A stretch of 64,000 nt of DNA, from contig DDRS01000017.1 in NCBI GenBank assembly GCA_002343685.1, forward strand, positions 356,128 through 420,127, given 5' to 3'. The stretch comes from Thiobacillus denitrificans. Lineage in GTDB: Bacteria; Pseudomonadota; Gammaproteobacteria; Burkholderiales; Thiobacillaceae. The position numbers and the translations under genes were made by a program. Of the stretch, positions 29,164 through 38,648 are shown one piece after another; positions within the stretch are counted from its first letter, which is position 1; each line of letters starts with the position of its first letter. The notes beneath the pieces were generated by a model. It did no database searches, was not told where the DNA came from, and worked only from the letters and a program-made list of their open reading frames with translations.

Positions 29164-29499
29164 TTACTCGGTGGTCGCAGCATCGTCGCCCGACTCGGCG
29201 GGTCCGTCTTCTGCCGAATAGGGTGGGATAAAGATGAAGCGCATGTCGCCCGGTTTCATTTCGACGAAATCGAGCGTCACACCCTGCAGATACGGCGTGC
29301 TGGATGCGGCGATCAGGATTTCGATCCCATTGATGACGAGATGTTCGTCGGCCTCGCGTTCGGTATCGAAACCCATGCCATAGTTCACGCTGCCGTCGTC
29401 CTCCTGGTAGGCAGCCACCCGCAGGATCATCTCGAATACATCGGGATTGTTGTTGGCGGCACGAATCTGCGCGGCCGCAGCGTCGGTGATCTTGATCAT
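29164..29499 (-). CDS. dsrR: DsrR, A-type scaffold-like protein
   Basis: A 111-aa protein of the IscA/HesB fold. The three Fe-S-binding cysteines of IscA are absent (there is no cysteine in the chain), as is known for DsrR of Allochromatium vinosum, which acts post-transcriptionally on dsr gene expression or maturation. The acidic, Ala-rich C-terminus (from about residue 95) is probably disordered. It sits directly after dsrN, the same order as in A. vinosum. Confidence 0.88.
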   Translation of the reverse strand: MIKITDAAAAQIRAANNNPDVFEMILRVAAYQEDDGSVNYGMGFDTEREADEHLVINGIEILIAASSTPYLQGVTLDFVEMKPGDMRFIFIPPYSAEDGPAESGDDAATTE

Positions 29500-29518
29500 G
29501 GGTTTGTCCCTCGATTAA

Positions 29519-30940
29519 TTAAGCGGCAGCGCACGCCTTATGCGCACGCACCTGGTTCAGAAAAGGCGCGATCCAGCCCTGTTCCCCGCTGCCGCGGCGA
29601 TGCACGTAAGCAGCGAGAAGATTGTATTGCTGGTAGCCGTCATGGACGCCATCGATGCCATGGCCGCGCTTGACCTGATAGGCATAGATGGAGTCGGCCG
29701 GGAGATTTTCCAGGCTGGAGTAGTGAAATTCGTGCGCGGGAATGCGCACGGATTCCCGCCAGCGATCGACACCGGTCGGCTGCAGACTGGCGTAGCCCCG
29801 TCCAACCGGACGCTCGTGCATGACCGTATCGCCCGGTACCACGCCCACCATCTCGCACGTACGGCCCTGCCAGCTGAGTCGCCGCGACAGGTACATCAGG
29901 CCGCCGCACTCGGCATAGGTGGGCAGACCCGCTTCGATGGCAGTGCGAATACTGGCGCGCAAAGGAACATTGGCTTCGAGGTCATCCATGAACACTTCTG
30001 GAAAACCGCCCCCGATAATGAGCCCATCCACCTCCGGCAGGGCATCTGCATGCAGCGTATCCAGCTCCACCAGCTCCACATTGGACGAACGGAGGCTGTC
30101 GAGATCTTCGCTGTAGTAGAACCCGAATGCCGGATCGTGCGCGATCGCCACCCGTACCCGCTCCGGGACAGCTTGCCCGGAACGTTCGGCGGGCACCACT
30201 TCACGCGCGGGTGCGCTGTCTGCGATGGCCAGCAGCCGGTCAAGATCGACCTGGGCGGCGACCCGTTCGCCCACGTGCCGGATGCGCGCCAGCGCAGCCT
30301 GCTGCTCGTTGGCCGGCACCAGGCCCAGATGACGTTCGGCGATCTGCATGCTGGCGTCGTGCTGGACGGCGCCGATCACCTCGACCTCGGTGTAATGCTC
30401 GATCACTGCGCGCAGTTTGGACTCATGGCGGTTGCCGCCGAGATTGTTGAGGATGACGCCGGCGATGCGGATGTCCGGATCGAACGCCTGATAACCCAGG
30501 ATCAGCGGCGCCACCCCGCGTGTCATGCCGCGCGCGTCGATCACCAGCACCACCGGGGCGCCCAGCAACTTGGCAAGTGCGGCATTGCTGTTGCTGCCGT
30601 CGAGGTCGAGACCATCGTACAGCCCTTTGTTTCCCTCGATCAGGCTGATGCGCGCACCGGCCGCGGCACTGGCGAACTGCCGCTCGATTTCGCAGCGCTG
30701 CATCATGTGGAAATCGAGGTTGTAGCAGGGGCGCTGCGCTGCCATGCCCAGCCACAGGGGATCAATGTAATCCGGGCCTTTCTTGAACGGCTGGACCGCA
30801 TGACCACGCGCATGCAGCGCGGCGCACAAACCCAGCGTGAGCGTGGTCTTGCCCGACGATTTGTGCGCGGCAGAAATGAAGACGCGGGGCATTGGAGCCC
30901 CGCGCTTGTCAGAATCGTTTGATGTGGCTTGCTGGTTCAT
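29519..30940 (-). CDS. dsrN: DsrN, siroheme amidase (CbiA-like)
   Basis: A 473-aa protein of the cobyrinic acid a,c-diamide synthase family: P-loop (AAHKSSGKTTL), a KKGPDYIDPLW block and a C-terminal class I glutamine amidotransferase domain with nucleophile Cys in YAECGGLMYLS. In sulfur oxidisers DsrN amidates siroheme for DsrAB. The start could be 30940 (GGGG site) or 30892, where the conserved domain begins (MPRVFISAAH). It follows dsrP by 43 bp and precedes dsrR by 19 bp. Confidence 0.92.
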   Translation of the reverse strand: MNQQATSNDSDKRGAPMPRVFISAAHKSSGKTTLTLGLCAALHARGHAVQPFKKGPDYIDPLWLGMAAQRPCYNLDFHMMQRCEIERQFASAAAGARISLIEGNKGLYDGLDLDGSNSNAALAKLLGAPVVLVIDARGMTRGVAPLILGYQAFDPDIRIAGVILNNLGGNRHESKLRAVIEHYTEVEVIGAVQHDASMQIAERHLGLVPANEQQAALARIRHVGERVAAQVDLDRLLAIADSAPAREVVPAERSGQAVPERVRVAIAHDPAFGFYYSEDLDSLRSSNVELVELDTLHADALPEVDGLIIGGGFPEVFMDDLEANVPLRASIRTAIEAGLPTYAECGGLMYLSRRLSWQGRTCEMVGVVPGDTVMHERPVGRGYASLQPTGVDRWRESVRIPAHEFHYSSLENLPADSIYAYQVKRGHGIDGVHDGYQQYNLLAAYVHRRGSGEQGWIAPFLNQVRAHKACAAA

Positions 30941-30983
30941 TCCGGACGATCCCCTGCCGGACTGGCGTCCGGCAGGTTATGCA

Positions 30984-32186
30984 TCAATGTTCCAGTTTGG
31001 CAACCGTGGCGTCGTCCAGATTGGCCGGCAGCAAACGCAGGACCTTGACGGCAAAGGTGGTGACCAGCAGCGCGATGGCCACGCCGCCCAGCCCCAGGAA
31101 GAGCTCGGCCATGGTCGGCGAATACGTGTGGATCACGCCGTCATAGAAACTGCTCTTCATCGTCATCCCCGGGAACATGTCCAGCGGGTAGGCCTGGGCA
31201 CCAATGATGGTGACATACATCTGTGCAATACCGCCCAGGATGACCAGTGCACAGGCAATCATGATCCAGCTGCGCTGCCTGCCCAGGCCGCTCAGCAGGA
31301 TCACCAGCGGGACGACGCAGCCGATCACGATCTGCCCCACCCAGAACAAGGTGGTGATGATGCCGCCGTCGCGCAGGATGAAGCTTTCGACGCTGCCCAT
31401 CTTGGCGAAGTACAGGTTGGTCAGGTGATACACCACGACGAAGTAGAGCACTGCGGCGACAAACACCGCGAGGAGGCTCTTCAGACGCATCATCACGGCA
31501 TCGCCAAGCGGCCGGCCAGTCCAGGCGTAGGCCGCGACCAGCACCATCAGGTAGATGGCCAGCCCGTAGGCGAACGACATGATGATGAACATCGGCGCCA
31601 GCATCGAAGTGCCGTACAGTTCACGTGCGACCAGAAAGCCGAACAATGAACCGGTACCGGTGGTCAGCGTCAGCCGCCAGATGAATGCCGCCGTGCCTGC
31701 CGCCTTGGAATAAGCCTTGACGTTGCGGTCCAGCATGGTCCACAGGTAGATGCCCACCAGCGCGAAGAAGCCGGAATAGAGGAACACGTTCCAGGTGAAC
31801 ATCGACTTGAAGTTGAAGTGCGTCATCGCCACGATCAGACGATCGGAGCGCCCGAGGTCGAGCACCAGCACCAGCAGGCCGCCCAGCATCAGTGCCAGCG
31901 CCAGGATGGCCGACAGCGGTGCTAACGGCTTGTACATCGGCTTGTTGAACACCGATGCAATCGAGGCCACGTTCAGGGCACCCGAGGCGGCCACGATCAG
32001 GAACACTGCGAACACGTGCGGCAGGCCCCAGACGATCTGGTTGTCCATGCCGGTCACCACGTGGCCGTGATGGTGCATATACAAATAGGACAGAAAGCCG
32101 AACAGGACGAAGAGGCCGATGCCCCCGAACAGCATCCAGTACTTCAGGCTGCTGCCTTCAACTTCGCGGAAAGTAATGCTTGCCAT
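30984..32186 (-). CDS. dsrP: DsrP, NrfD-like membrane subunit
   Basis: A 400-aa integral membrane protein of the NrfD/PsrC family with about ten hydrophobic helices, starting at FGGIGLFVLFGFLSYLYM. It is the quinone-interacting subunit of the DsrMKJOP transmembrane complex, paired with the periplasmic DsrO ferredoxin. It starts 6 bp after dsrO. The HGHV segment near the first periplasmic loop and the GRSDR loop are conserved-looking, but no cofactor site is proven. Confidence 0.94.
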   Translation of the reverse strand: MASITFREVEGSSLKYWMLFGGIGLFVLFGFLSYLYMHHHGHVVTGMDNQIVWGLPHVFAVFLIVAASGALNVASIASVFNKPMYKPLAPLSAILALALMLGGLLVLVLDLGRSDRLIVAMTHFNFKSMFTWNVFLYSGFFALVGIYLWTMLDRNVKAYSKAAGTAAFIWRLTLTTGTGSLFGFLVARELYGTSMLAPMFIIMSFAYGLAIYLMVLVAAYAWTGRPLGDAVMMRLKSLLAVFVAAVLYFVVVYHLTNLYFAKMGSVESFILRDGGIITTLFWVGQIVIGCVVPLVILLSGLGRQRSWIMIACALVILGGIAQMYVTIIGAQAYPLDMFPGMTMKSSFYDGVIHTYSPTMAELFLGLGGVAIALLVTTFAVKVLRLLPANLDDATVAKLEH

Positions 32187-32192
32187 GTCGTT

Positions 32193-32972
32193 TTAGATTC
32201 CGTGATAGCGAACGCCGAGGTTGAGATTGAGGTCGGCCCGTACCTGCTTGGTCGGCAGTTCGCGCAGGCGCTTGGAGATCTCGCTTTCGGGGTCGTTCAT
32301 GTCGCCGAACACCAGGGCGTTGTGGCCCGAGGCCGTACACGCTTCGACACATGCCGTCGTGCCGTCGCCGCGATCGACCTTCTGCACGCAGAAAGTACAG
32401 GATTCGACGCAGCCGATGCCACGCGGCACATCCGGCTTCTGGGTATCGTTCAGGGGCTCGTGCACCAGCGAGCGCGCCTTGTAGGGGCACGCCATCATGC
32501 AGTAACGGCAACCGATGCAGGTATGGCGGTTGACCAGCACGATGCCGTCAGCACGTTTGAACGAGGCCCCGGTCGGGCACACGTCCACGCACGGCGGCTC
32601 TTCGCAATGCTGGCACATCATGGGCAGGTTGGTTTCCGCCTGCGTCAACGGGTCCTGCAATTCCAGCTTGCGGATCCACTGCGGCGCCTGCTTGGGATGC
32701 GCACTTTCAGCCACCGGGGTCCAGCCGTTTTCGGTACTGCAGGCGGACACACACTCGTCACAGCCGCTGGCGCACTTGGTCGCGTCGACCAGCATGCCCC
32801 AGCGCACCGCGCTACTGGCAGCCTGCTCTTCAGGGCGGCCATGCGCCACGTCGATCAACATCACGCCAGGGGCCAGCGTCACGCCGGCCGCTGTCACCGT
32901 GGCGGCGCTGATAAAACGACGACGCTCGGGCGAACTGGGCGTATTGTCGGACATCGATTTCATATCGTTCAT
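32193..32972 (-). CDS. dsrO: DsrO, periplasmic ferredoxin-like iron-sulfur protein
   Basis: A 259-aa protein with a Tat signal (RRRFISAATV, about residues 17-26, ending near AHG) and four Cys clusters characteristic of NrfC/DmsB-like subunits (CASGCDECVSAC; CQHCEEPPCVDVCP; CIGCRYCMMACP; CVESCTFC...CVEAC). It transfers electrons between DsrJ and DsrP in the DsrMKJOP complex. Its ATG overlaps the dsrJ stop (ATGA). Confidence 0.95.
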   Translation of the reverse strand: MNDMKSMSDNTPSSPERRRFISAATVTAAGVTLAPGVMLIDVAHGRPEEQAASSAVRWGMLVDATKCASGCDECVSACSTENGWTPVAESAHPKQAPQWIRKLELQDPLTQAETNLPMMCQHCEEPPCVDVCPTGASFKRADGIVLVNRHTCIGCRYCMMACPYKARSLVHEPLNDTQKPDVPRGIGCVESCTFCVQKVDRGDGTTACVEACTASGHNALVFGDMNDPESEISKRLRELPTKQVRADLNLNLGVRYHGI

Positions 32973-33466
32973 TGGGCTATCCCAGCCATCTCTTCCGCGC
33001 TGATCTTGCTATTGGCCTGGGCCGCAAGCTTGTGCGCGTAATGCGCCGTCTCAGCGTTCAAGGGGTGCATCGCCATCGAGCCCTGCGGCTTCGTGGAATG
33101 GCAGTCGAAACAATCGATTTTCACAGCCGCATAGCTGTGGCAGCTTACGCAAAAGTCGTCCTTGGACGCGGCAACGCTGCCAGTCTTTTCACTGGCATGG
33201 CAATTGATGCATTCCTTGAGGCTGTATTTCTTGGTACGGATACCTTCAAGCACAGTCTCATCGCGATGATGCAGCAGCACTTTCATGTGGTTGCGTCGCA
33301 TGAAATCGTTGGGTTCGACGCACTGCTCACCCTTGACAGCCTTTGTAATCACGGGCTTGGGCGCGCCGCTGGCCTTGGGCTGGTCATCTGACCCGGCCCA
33401 AGCCAGGGCCGCAGTCGTCAACACGACCGCACCCAAGGCCAGGAGGCGTTTGATCTTGCCTGCCAC
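32969..33466 (-). CDS. dsrJ: DsrJ, triheme cytochrome c
   Basis: A 165-aa periplasmic protein with an uncleaved or cleavable N-terminal hydrophobic segment (residues 7-24) and three CXXCH heme sites (86-90, 106-110, 119-123). A further Cys at about residue 49 (EQCVEP) matches the position of the unusual His/Cys heme ligand described for A. vinosum DsrJ. It is part of the DsrMKJOP complex and lies between dsrL and dsrO, overlapping dsrO by 4 bp. Confidence 0.95.
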   Translation of the reverse strand: MAGKIKRLLALGAVVLTTAALAWAGSDDQPKASGAPKPVITKAVKGEQCVEPNDFMRRNHMKVLLHHRDETVLEGIRTKKYSLKECINCHASEKTGSVAASKDDFCVSCHSYAAVKIDCFDCHSTKPQGSMAMHPLNAETAHYAHKLAAQANSKISAEEMAGIAQ

Positions 33467-33468
33467 GC

Positions 33469-35427
33469 TCAGTCACCCATACCCATGACGATGTAGCCGG
33501 TCGGGCAGACGTCGGCGCAGATATGGCAGCCGATGCACTTACCGTAGTCGGTATCGACATAACGACCGACGGTGGGGTTGTCCTTCTTCTTGACCTTGAA
33601 CACGGCGGTCTGCGGGCAGTACACGACGCAGTTGTCGCATTCGAAACACTGGCCGCAGGACATGCAGCGCTTGGCCTCGTCGACGACAGCCTTGTCCGAC
33701 AGGGCATGCAGACGCTCTTCGAAGTTGCCCAGCGCGCCTTCCTTGTCGAGCACGGTCACCTCGCGGATGTTGCGCGGAACATTGGGGAAGTGACCAAGGA
33801 ACAGTTCGTTGTGCGGAATGATGTGGCGCGCCGAACGGTCTTCGAAGTTGTGCAGGATGTCCTTGCGCTCCGACGTACCCCAGATCTGGCCCTTGACTTC
33901 GCTGTACTCGTGGCCGGATTCGAGCCACTTGCGGATTTCGTCGAAGTGGTGGACGTCAACCTTCGGACGCTTGTCGAGTTCCTTGCCGGCCAGGTAGGCA
34001 TCGATGCCATCGACGGCGATGGATGCATGGCCGATTGCGGTGGTCAGCAGGTGCGGGCGGATCACGTCGCCGCCGACGAAGATCTTCTCGCTGCCGGGGA
34101 AGCGGTAGTTCTTGTCGGCCTTGATCAGGCCATTGTTGTTGTTGAATTTCTCGAGGCCGGTAAAATCGACACCCTGGCCGATCGCGGACACGATCAGGTC
34201 GCCCGGCAGGTCACGCTCGGTGCCTTCGATGATCTTGGTTTCCTTGCCTTCCATCACGAAGTCGGCCACGCGCAGGGCGGTGGCACGGCCATTCGCGTCG
34301 ACGACGACGGCAACCGGGGTCACGCCGCCGATGATCTCGATGCCTTCCTGTTGGGCATGCTCGACTTCGTGCTTGTTGGCGGCCATCTTGTCGATGGTGG
34401 CGCGGGACACCAGCACCACCTCGGCGCCTTCGCGGGCGGAGATCGAGGCAACATCGGACGCCATGTGACCGGCAATGACGTTTTCAGGACGGTCGTCGTG
34501 CGTACCGGACTTGGTGACATTACCGAGACGGCGGGCGACGGTGGCGACGTCGATCGAGGTGTCGCCACCGCCAATGACCACCACGCGGTTGCCAACGTGC
34601 TGCAGACGGCCTTCGTTGAAGGCGCGCAGGAAAGCGACGGCGGTTACGCAGTTGGGGGCCTCGGCACCGGGAACCGGCAGCGGACGGCCAGCCTGGGCGC
34701 CCATCGCCATGAAGATGGCGTCGTAATCCTTTTCCAGCTGCTCGAAGCTAACGTCGGAGCCGATACGGGTCTTCAGGCGGGTTTCCACGCCGAGGTCAAT
34801 GATGCGCTTGATTTCGGCATCGAGCATTTCACGCGGGGTCCGGAAGCCGGGAATGCCGTAGCGCATCATGCCGCCGAGCTCTTCGTGCTCGTCGAAAATG
34901 GTCACGCCATGGCCGCGCAGACGCAACTGGTAGGCGGCAGCCAGGCCGGCGGGGCCGGCGCCGATCACGGCCACTTTCTTGCCGGTTTCGGCTGCCGTGG
35001 ACGTGTAGGCCATGTTGTTTTCGATACCCCAGTCGCCGACAAAGTGCTCGACCGAGTTGATGCCGACGTGGTCTTCGACCTGATTGCGGTTACAGCCGGA
35101 TTCGCACGGTGCGGGGCAGACGCGGCCCATCACGCCGGGGAAAGGGTTGGCTTCGGTGATGCGGCGGAACGCATATTCCTGCCAGGTCACGCCTGCGGGC
35201 GGCTTTTCGATGCCGCGCACGATATTGAGATAGCCACGGATGTCTTCACCGGCCGGGCAGGAACCCTGGCAGGGCGGCGTGGAGAGCATGTATTCCGGGC
35301 ACTTGTGCGTCCAGCTCGACTGGAAAATCCTGTCCTGTGCGGAACGGAAGTCAGCGTCTGACTCGCCGTCCTTATAACGACGCCATGTAACGCCTTCGGT
35401 TTTTGCTTTGTTCGTCGTGACAGCCAT
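33469..35427 (-). CDS. dsrL: DsrL, iron-sulfur flavoprotein NAD(P)H oxidoreductase
   Basis: A 652-aa cytosolic protein related to glutamate synthase small subunits. It has an N-terminal Cys-rich helical region (STPPCQGSCPAGEDI; CPAPCESGCNRN), FAD motif GAGPAGLAAAYQLR, NAD(P) motif GGGDTSIDVA, and a C-terminal ferredoxin domain (CMSCGQCFECDNCVVYCP; CIGCHICADVCP). In oxidative Dsr organisms DsrL accepts electrons released by DsrAB and reduces NAD(P)+. Presence of dsrL and dsrEFH and absence of dsrD mark this as the sulfur-oxidising form. Confidence 0.95.
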   Translation of the reverse strand: MAVTTNKAKTEGVTWRRYKDGESDADFRSAQDRIFQSSWTHKCPEYMLSTPPCQGSCPAGEDIRGYLNIVRGIEKPPAGVTWQEYAFRRITEANPFPGVMGRVCPAPCESGCNRNQVEDHVGINSVEHFVGDWGIENNMAYTSTAAETGKKVAVIGAGPAGLAAAYQLRLRGHGVTIFDEHEELGGMMRYGIPGFRTPREMLDAEIKRIIDLGVETRLKTRIGSDVSFEQLEKDYDAIFMAMGAQAGRPLPVPGAEAPNCVTAVAFLRAFNEGRLQHVGNRVVVIGGGDTSIDVATVARRLGNVTKSGTHDDRPENVIAGHMASDVASISAREGAEVVLVSRATIDKMAANKHEVEHAQQEGIEIIGGVTPVAVVVDANGRATALRVADFVMEGKETKIIEGTERDLPGDLIVSAIGQGVDFTGLEKFNNNNGLIKADKNYRFPGSEKIFVGGDVIRPHLLTTAIGHASIAVDGIDAYLAGKELDKRPKVDVHHFDEIRKWLESGHEYSEVKGQIWGTSERKDILHNFEDRSARHIIPHNELFLGHFPNVPRNIREVTVLDKEGALGNFEERLHALSDKAVVDEAKRCMSCGQCFECDNCVVYCPQTAVFKVKKKDNPTVGRYVDTDYGKCIGCHICADVCPTGYIVMGMGD

Positions 35428-35490
35428 GTTGGTTCTCCTAACGCCTACGTAACTAAAGATAGATAAATCGCAATCAGCCCGGTATCGAAC

Positions 35491-37014
35491 TCAGTCCAGC
35501 TTGATCGCCTTGCTAACCAATTGATGCACACCGCCCACCATGCTCATGTCGAAGCCATATTTGGGCAAAACCTTGGTGAACTGCGCCTTGCAGATTGCGC
35601 AGATGGTGGCCATGAAGTTGACCTGGTATTCCTTGACCACATTGTTGAGTGCGGTAGCACGCGGCAACGCACCCTTGACGCGTACTTCCATCAGGTCGTC
35701 CGTCAGCACGCCGCCGCCCCCGCCGCAGCAGAACGTGGCTTCATAGATGGTGTCGTCCGCCATGTTGTGGAAGTTGTTCACCACCGACTTGATCAGTTCG
35801 CGCGGAATGGTGAACTGGCCGCCGGGCTCAGTACCCATGCGCGACGCACGGGCCACGTTGCACGAATCGTGGTAAGTCACGACCAGATCATCATTCATTG
35901 ACGGATCGACCTTGATTTTGCCGGACTTGATCAGATCGTTGGTCAGTTCGCAAATATGCTGCGGCTGCGGATAGGTCGGATCGAGCTGCTTTTGCAGTTC
36001 GATCGAGAAAGGATCGTTGCCGCCATAGCCGATGCCGGTCAGCGTATTCCAGAAACTGTAGGCGACGCGCCAGGCATGGCCGCACTCGCCGACGACGATG
36101 CGTTTGACGCCAAGCTCCAGCGCGGCGTCCCTGATCCGCATGGCAACCTTGCGCATCGTTTCGTAGTTGCCGTTGAACAAGCCGAAGTTGCCCGCTTCTG
36201 CCGCATGCGTGGACAGGGTCCAGTTGATGCCCGCCGCGTGGAATACCTTGGCATAGCCGATCAGCGATTCAACATGCGGCTCGGAGAAGAAGTCGGCGGA
36301 CGGCGTGATCAGCAACACTTCTGCACCTTTCACGTCGATCGGCATCTTGACCGGCACGCCGGTATCGGCTTCGATGTCCTCTTCCAGGCCTTCCAGGGTA
36401 TCGATCAGCGCCGGACCTGGCAGGCCCAGGTTGTTGCCGATCTTCTGCACCTTGCCGAGAATCTCGTTGGAATACTTCTGGCCCATGCCAACGTGGTTAA
36501 GAATCTCGCGGCCAGCCATCGTGATCTCGGCCGTGTCGATGCCGTAGGGGCAGTACACCGAGCAGCGGCGACATTCCGAACACTGATGGTAGTAGCTGTA
36601 CCAATCGTCGAGGATTTCCTTGGTGAGGTCTTTGGCGCCCACCAGCTTGGGAAACAGCTTGCCCGCAGTAGTGAAGTAACGGCGGTAGACCTGACGCATC
36701 AGATCCTGGCGCGCCACCGGCATGTTCTTGGGATCCGAGGTACCCAGGTAATAGTGGCACTTGTCAGTGCACGCACCGCAGTGCACGCATGCATCAAGGA
36801 AAACCTTCAGCGAGCGGTACTTGCCGAGCAGATCGCCCATCTTGTCGATTGCGCGCTCTTTCCAGTCTTCGCCCAGTTCATACGGGTATCCCATGAAGTC
36901 CTGAACCGGCTTGGGCGCAGGGAAGGACTTGATATGCGACATCACGCCTTCCCGAAGCTTGGGAATCTCGATGTCGTCTTTCATTTCCGGAATGTCAAAT
37001 TCTGCAACAGCCAC
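35491..37014 (-). CDS. dsrK: DsrK, heterodisulfide-reductase-like catalytic subunit
   Basis: A 507-aa cytosolic Fe-S protein with two ferredoxin-type clusters (CVHCGACTDKCHYY; CSECRRCSVYCPYG) and C-terminal CCG-type motifs (FCCGGGGGV; CAICKAQF) that bind the noncubane [4Fe-4S] centre of HdrD-like proteins. It is thought to oxidise or reduce the DsrC trisulfide/disulfide at the membrane complex and passes electrons to DsrM. It is 64 bp from dsrL. Confidence 0.95.
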   Translation of the reverse strand: MAVAEFDIPEMKDDIEIPKLREGVMSHIKSFPAPKPVQDFMGYPYELGEDWKERAIDKMGDLLGKYRSLKVFLDACVHCGACTDKCHYYLGTSDPKNMPVARQDLMRQVYRRYFTTAGKLFPKLVGAKDLTKEILDDWYSYYHQCSECRRCSVYCPYGIDTAEITMAGREILNHVGMGQKYSNEILGKVQKIGNNLGLPGPALIDTLEGLEEDIEADTGVPVKMPIDVKGAEVLLITPSADFFSEPHVESLIGYAKVFHAAGINWTLSTHAAEAGNFGLFNGNYETMRKVAMRIRDAALELGVKRIVVGECGHAWRVAYSFWNTLTGIGYGGNDPFSIELQKQLDPTYPQPQHICELTNDLIKSGKIKVDPSMNDDLVVTYHDSCNVARASRMGTEPGGQFTIPRELIKSVVNNFHNMADDTIYEATFCCGGGGGVLTDDLMEVRVKGALPRATALNNVVKEYQVNFMATICAICKAQFTKVLPKYGFDMSMVGGVHQLVSKAIKLD

Positions 37015-37063
37015 TTGAGTGTCCTCTGTCCGTACTTAATGTTCGTTATTCAATGCCAACGAA

Positions 37064-37798
37064 TCAGTTGTTCTGATCGAGCCGGGCAGCCCATGCGGCC
37101 ACATGGCGGTGCTCACGAGGGTTGTCAACCTGGTTGCGGGTGGGGCTGAAGAACAGACCCGGCGCATGCAGCAGTTTGCTGATCGGGAAGATCACCATCA
37201 ATGACGCCACGAGCGCCAGATGCACCATCAGGATCGGGTCCTGCGGGAGCGGTTGGATATCCAGATACATCAAGCCCATAAAGAACTCTTTCAGCGAAAT
37301 GATGTCGGTATGGGCAACAAAGGTCATCAGCATGCCGGATACGCCGATCGCGATCAGCAGGACCAGCATCAGGTAGTCGGACGGGGTCGAGATATAGCGC
37401 ACCCGGTCGACCACGAAACGGCGCGCCAACAGTCCTGCCAGGCCAACGACCATCATGATGCTGGCGTACTTGCCGAAGGGTTGCACGATGTCGACCCAGA
37501 ACCAGACAGGCTGGGTGAAATAGCGAAGGTGGCGCGCCAGAACCAGGAGCAGACCGAAATGGAACAGCCAGCCGAAGACCCAGATCCACTTGTTCGATTT
37601 GAACAGCGACTCGAATACCACCACTTCTTTCGCCATCCGGTACACCACGCCGGTTCGCGTAGTCGGCGCAGGGGTCGTCGGGATGACCAGCGGTGCGGGT
37701 GTGCGGCTGTAATCAAAAATCTTGTAGACCAGACCCGCCACCAGCAGGAAGGTGGCGATGTAGAACATCCCGGCGTAAATCATCGTCACAGTAGACAA
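37064..37798 (-). CDS. dsrM: DsrM, membrane cytochrome b-like subunit
   Basis: A 244-aa integral membrane protein with about five helices, similar to the nitrate-reductase gamma family (LFHFGLLLVLARHLRYF; histidines able to bind heme b). It anchors DsrK and exchanges electrons with quinone. No ATG is well placed: a TTG at 37798 with AGGAG at ideal 7-bp spacing is the best start; GTG 37804 and ATG 37783 are alternatives. It is followed by dsrK after 49 bp. Confidence 0.9.
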   Translation of the reverse strand: MSTVTMIYAGMFYIATFLLVAGLVYKIFDYSRTPAPLVIPTTPAPTTRTGVVYRMAKEVVVFESLFKSNKWIWVFGWLFHFGLLLVLARHLRYFTQPVWFWVDIVQPFGKYASIMMVVGLAGLLARRFVVDRVRYISTPSDYLMLVLLIAIGVSGMLMTFVAHTDIISLKEFFMGLMYLDIQPLPQDPILMVHLALVASLMVIFPISKLLHAPGLFFSPTRNQVDNPREHRHVAAWAARLDQNN

Positions 37799-37938
37799 AC
37801 TCACTCTCCTATCGGACCCCGTCCCGCCACGCGATGAAATGCCTGGCGGAATTGCATTCCTTACCAACGTTTTGTTTGCGAATCAAACGCAAGGCGAGTC
37901 AACCCCGCCCCATTTGATTGGGAAACATAACGACCGGA

Positions 37939-37963
37939 GCCGCCCCGAAAAATCCGAGGCGAC
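37939..37963. other. Hairpin in the dsrC-dsrM gap
   Basis: GCCGCCCCG pairs with CGAGGCGAC (9 bp with G-U pairs) around a 7-nt AT-rich loop, starting 16 nt after the dsrC stop on the minus strand. There is no U-tract after it. It may protect the dsrC mRNA end or partially terminate, which would fit the usual excess of dsrC over dsrMKJOP. Confidence 0.35.
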
Positions 37964-37978
37964 CCGACGATTTACAAC

Positions 37979-38314
37979 TTAGATACAGCCGGTCGGCTTG
38001 GGCAGACCCGCGATCTTACAAGCCTGCTTGGCGGGGCCGTAGGGAAACAACTCGTACAGGTACTTGTTGTTGCCTTTTTCCGGGCCGAGCTTCTTGCCGA
38101 TGGCCTTGGTCAGAACGCGAACAGCGGGAGCGATCTGGTATTCGGCATAGTACTCACGCAGGAAGTTGACGACTTCCCAGTGGCTTTCGGTCAGGTCGAC
38201 TTTCTCTTCCTGGGCCATGTACTTGGCGATGTCTTCGTTCCACTGCGACAGATCGACCAGATAGCCTTCTTCGTCGACTTCGACTTCCTTACCGGCGATA
38301 TTCACCATGGGCAT
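37979..38314 (-). CDS. dsrC: DsrC, persulfide carrier
   Basis: A 111-aa DsrC with both redox cysteines in the flexible C-terminal arm: Cys99 (QACKIAG) and the penultimate Cys110 (PTGCI). It accepts sulfane sulfur from TusA/DsrEFH, delivers it as DsrC-persulfide to DsrAB, and is recycled by DsrMKJOP. The start has AAAGGAG 8 bp upstream. It follows dsrH by 23 bp. Compare the cysteine-less paralogue at 43251. Confidence 0.97.
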   Translation of the reverse strand: MPMVNIAGKEVEVDEEGYLVDLSQWNEDIAKYMAQEEKVDLTESHWEVVNFLREYYAEYQIAPAVRVLTKAIGKKLGPEKGNNKYLYELFPYGPAKQACKIAGLPKPTGCI

Positions 38315-38337
38315 AGCAATACTCCTTTAATTAAAAG

Positions 38338-38637
38338 TTACAGCCAAGACTGACAGTTGCTGTGCTCTGCGACCAGATCCACAAAACCGCCGTAATCCAC
38401 GACATTGACTCCGTCCAGCACACGCCCGGCCATGCCGCGCGCCGCCAGATCAGGACCGAGTGCGTAAATCTTGAGGTCAGCTGCTGCTGCCTGGATTTTC
38501 GCCGCTGCCGCGTTACCGTTCGTCGCCGCGTACACCGCGTCTTCGATCAGCAATACAGCAGAACCTTTGGTGGCCATGCGCAGGCAGCTTTCCAGCGAAC
38601 TGCGCTCAGTGGCCGATTTATTCACAATATGCAGCAT
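38338..38637 (-). CDS. dsrH: DsrH sulfurtransferase subunit
   Basis: A 99-aa protein of the DsrH/TusB family (MLHIVNKS start; SCLRMATKGSAVLLIEDAVYAA; DYGGFVDLV). Cys18 is near the position of the conserved DsrH cysteine. It forms the DsrE2F2H2 hexamer with the two genes upstream, which relays sulfur to DsrC in the cytosol. Confidence 0.95.
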   Translation of the reverse strand: MLHIVNKSATERSSLESCLRMATKGSAVLLIEDAVYAATNGNAAAAKIQAAAADLKIYALGPDLAARGMAGRVLDGVNVVDYGGFVDLVAEHSNCQSWL

Positions 38638-38648
38638 GTCCGGTCCCC

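Noticed and set aside
29164..29499. IscA/ErpA iron-sulfur carrier
   Set aside because: The chain has no cysteines at all, so it cannot bind a cluster in the IscA manner; DsrR fits.
37064..37867. dsrM starting at the ATG at 37867
   Set aside because: The 23-residue extension is hydrophilic, lacks a ribosome binding site, and a TTG with AGGAG at 7 bp is better placed before the first membrane helix.
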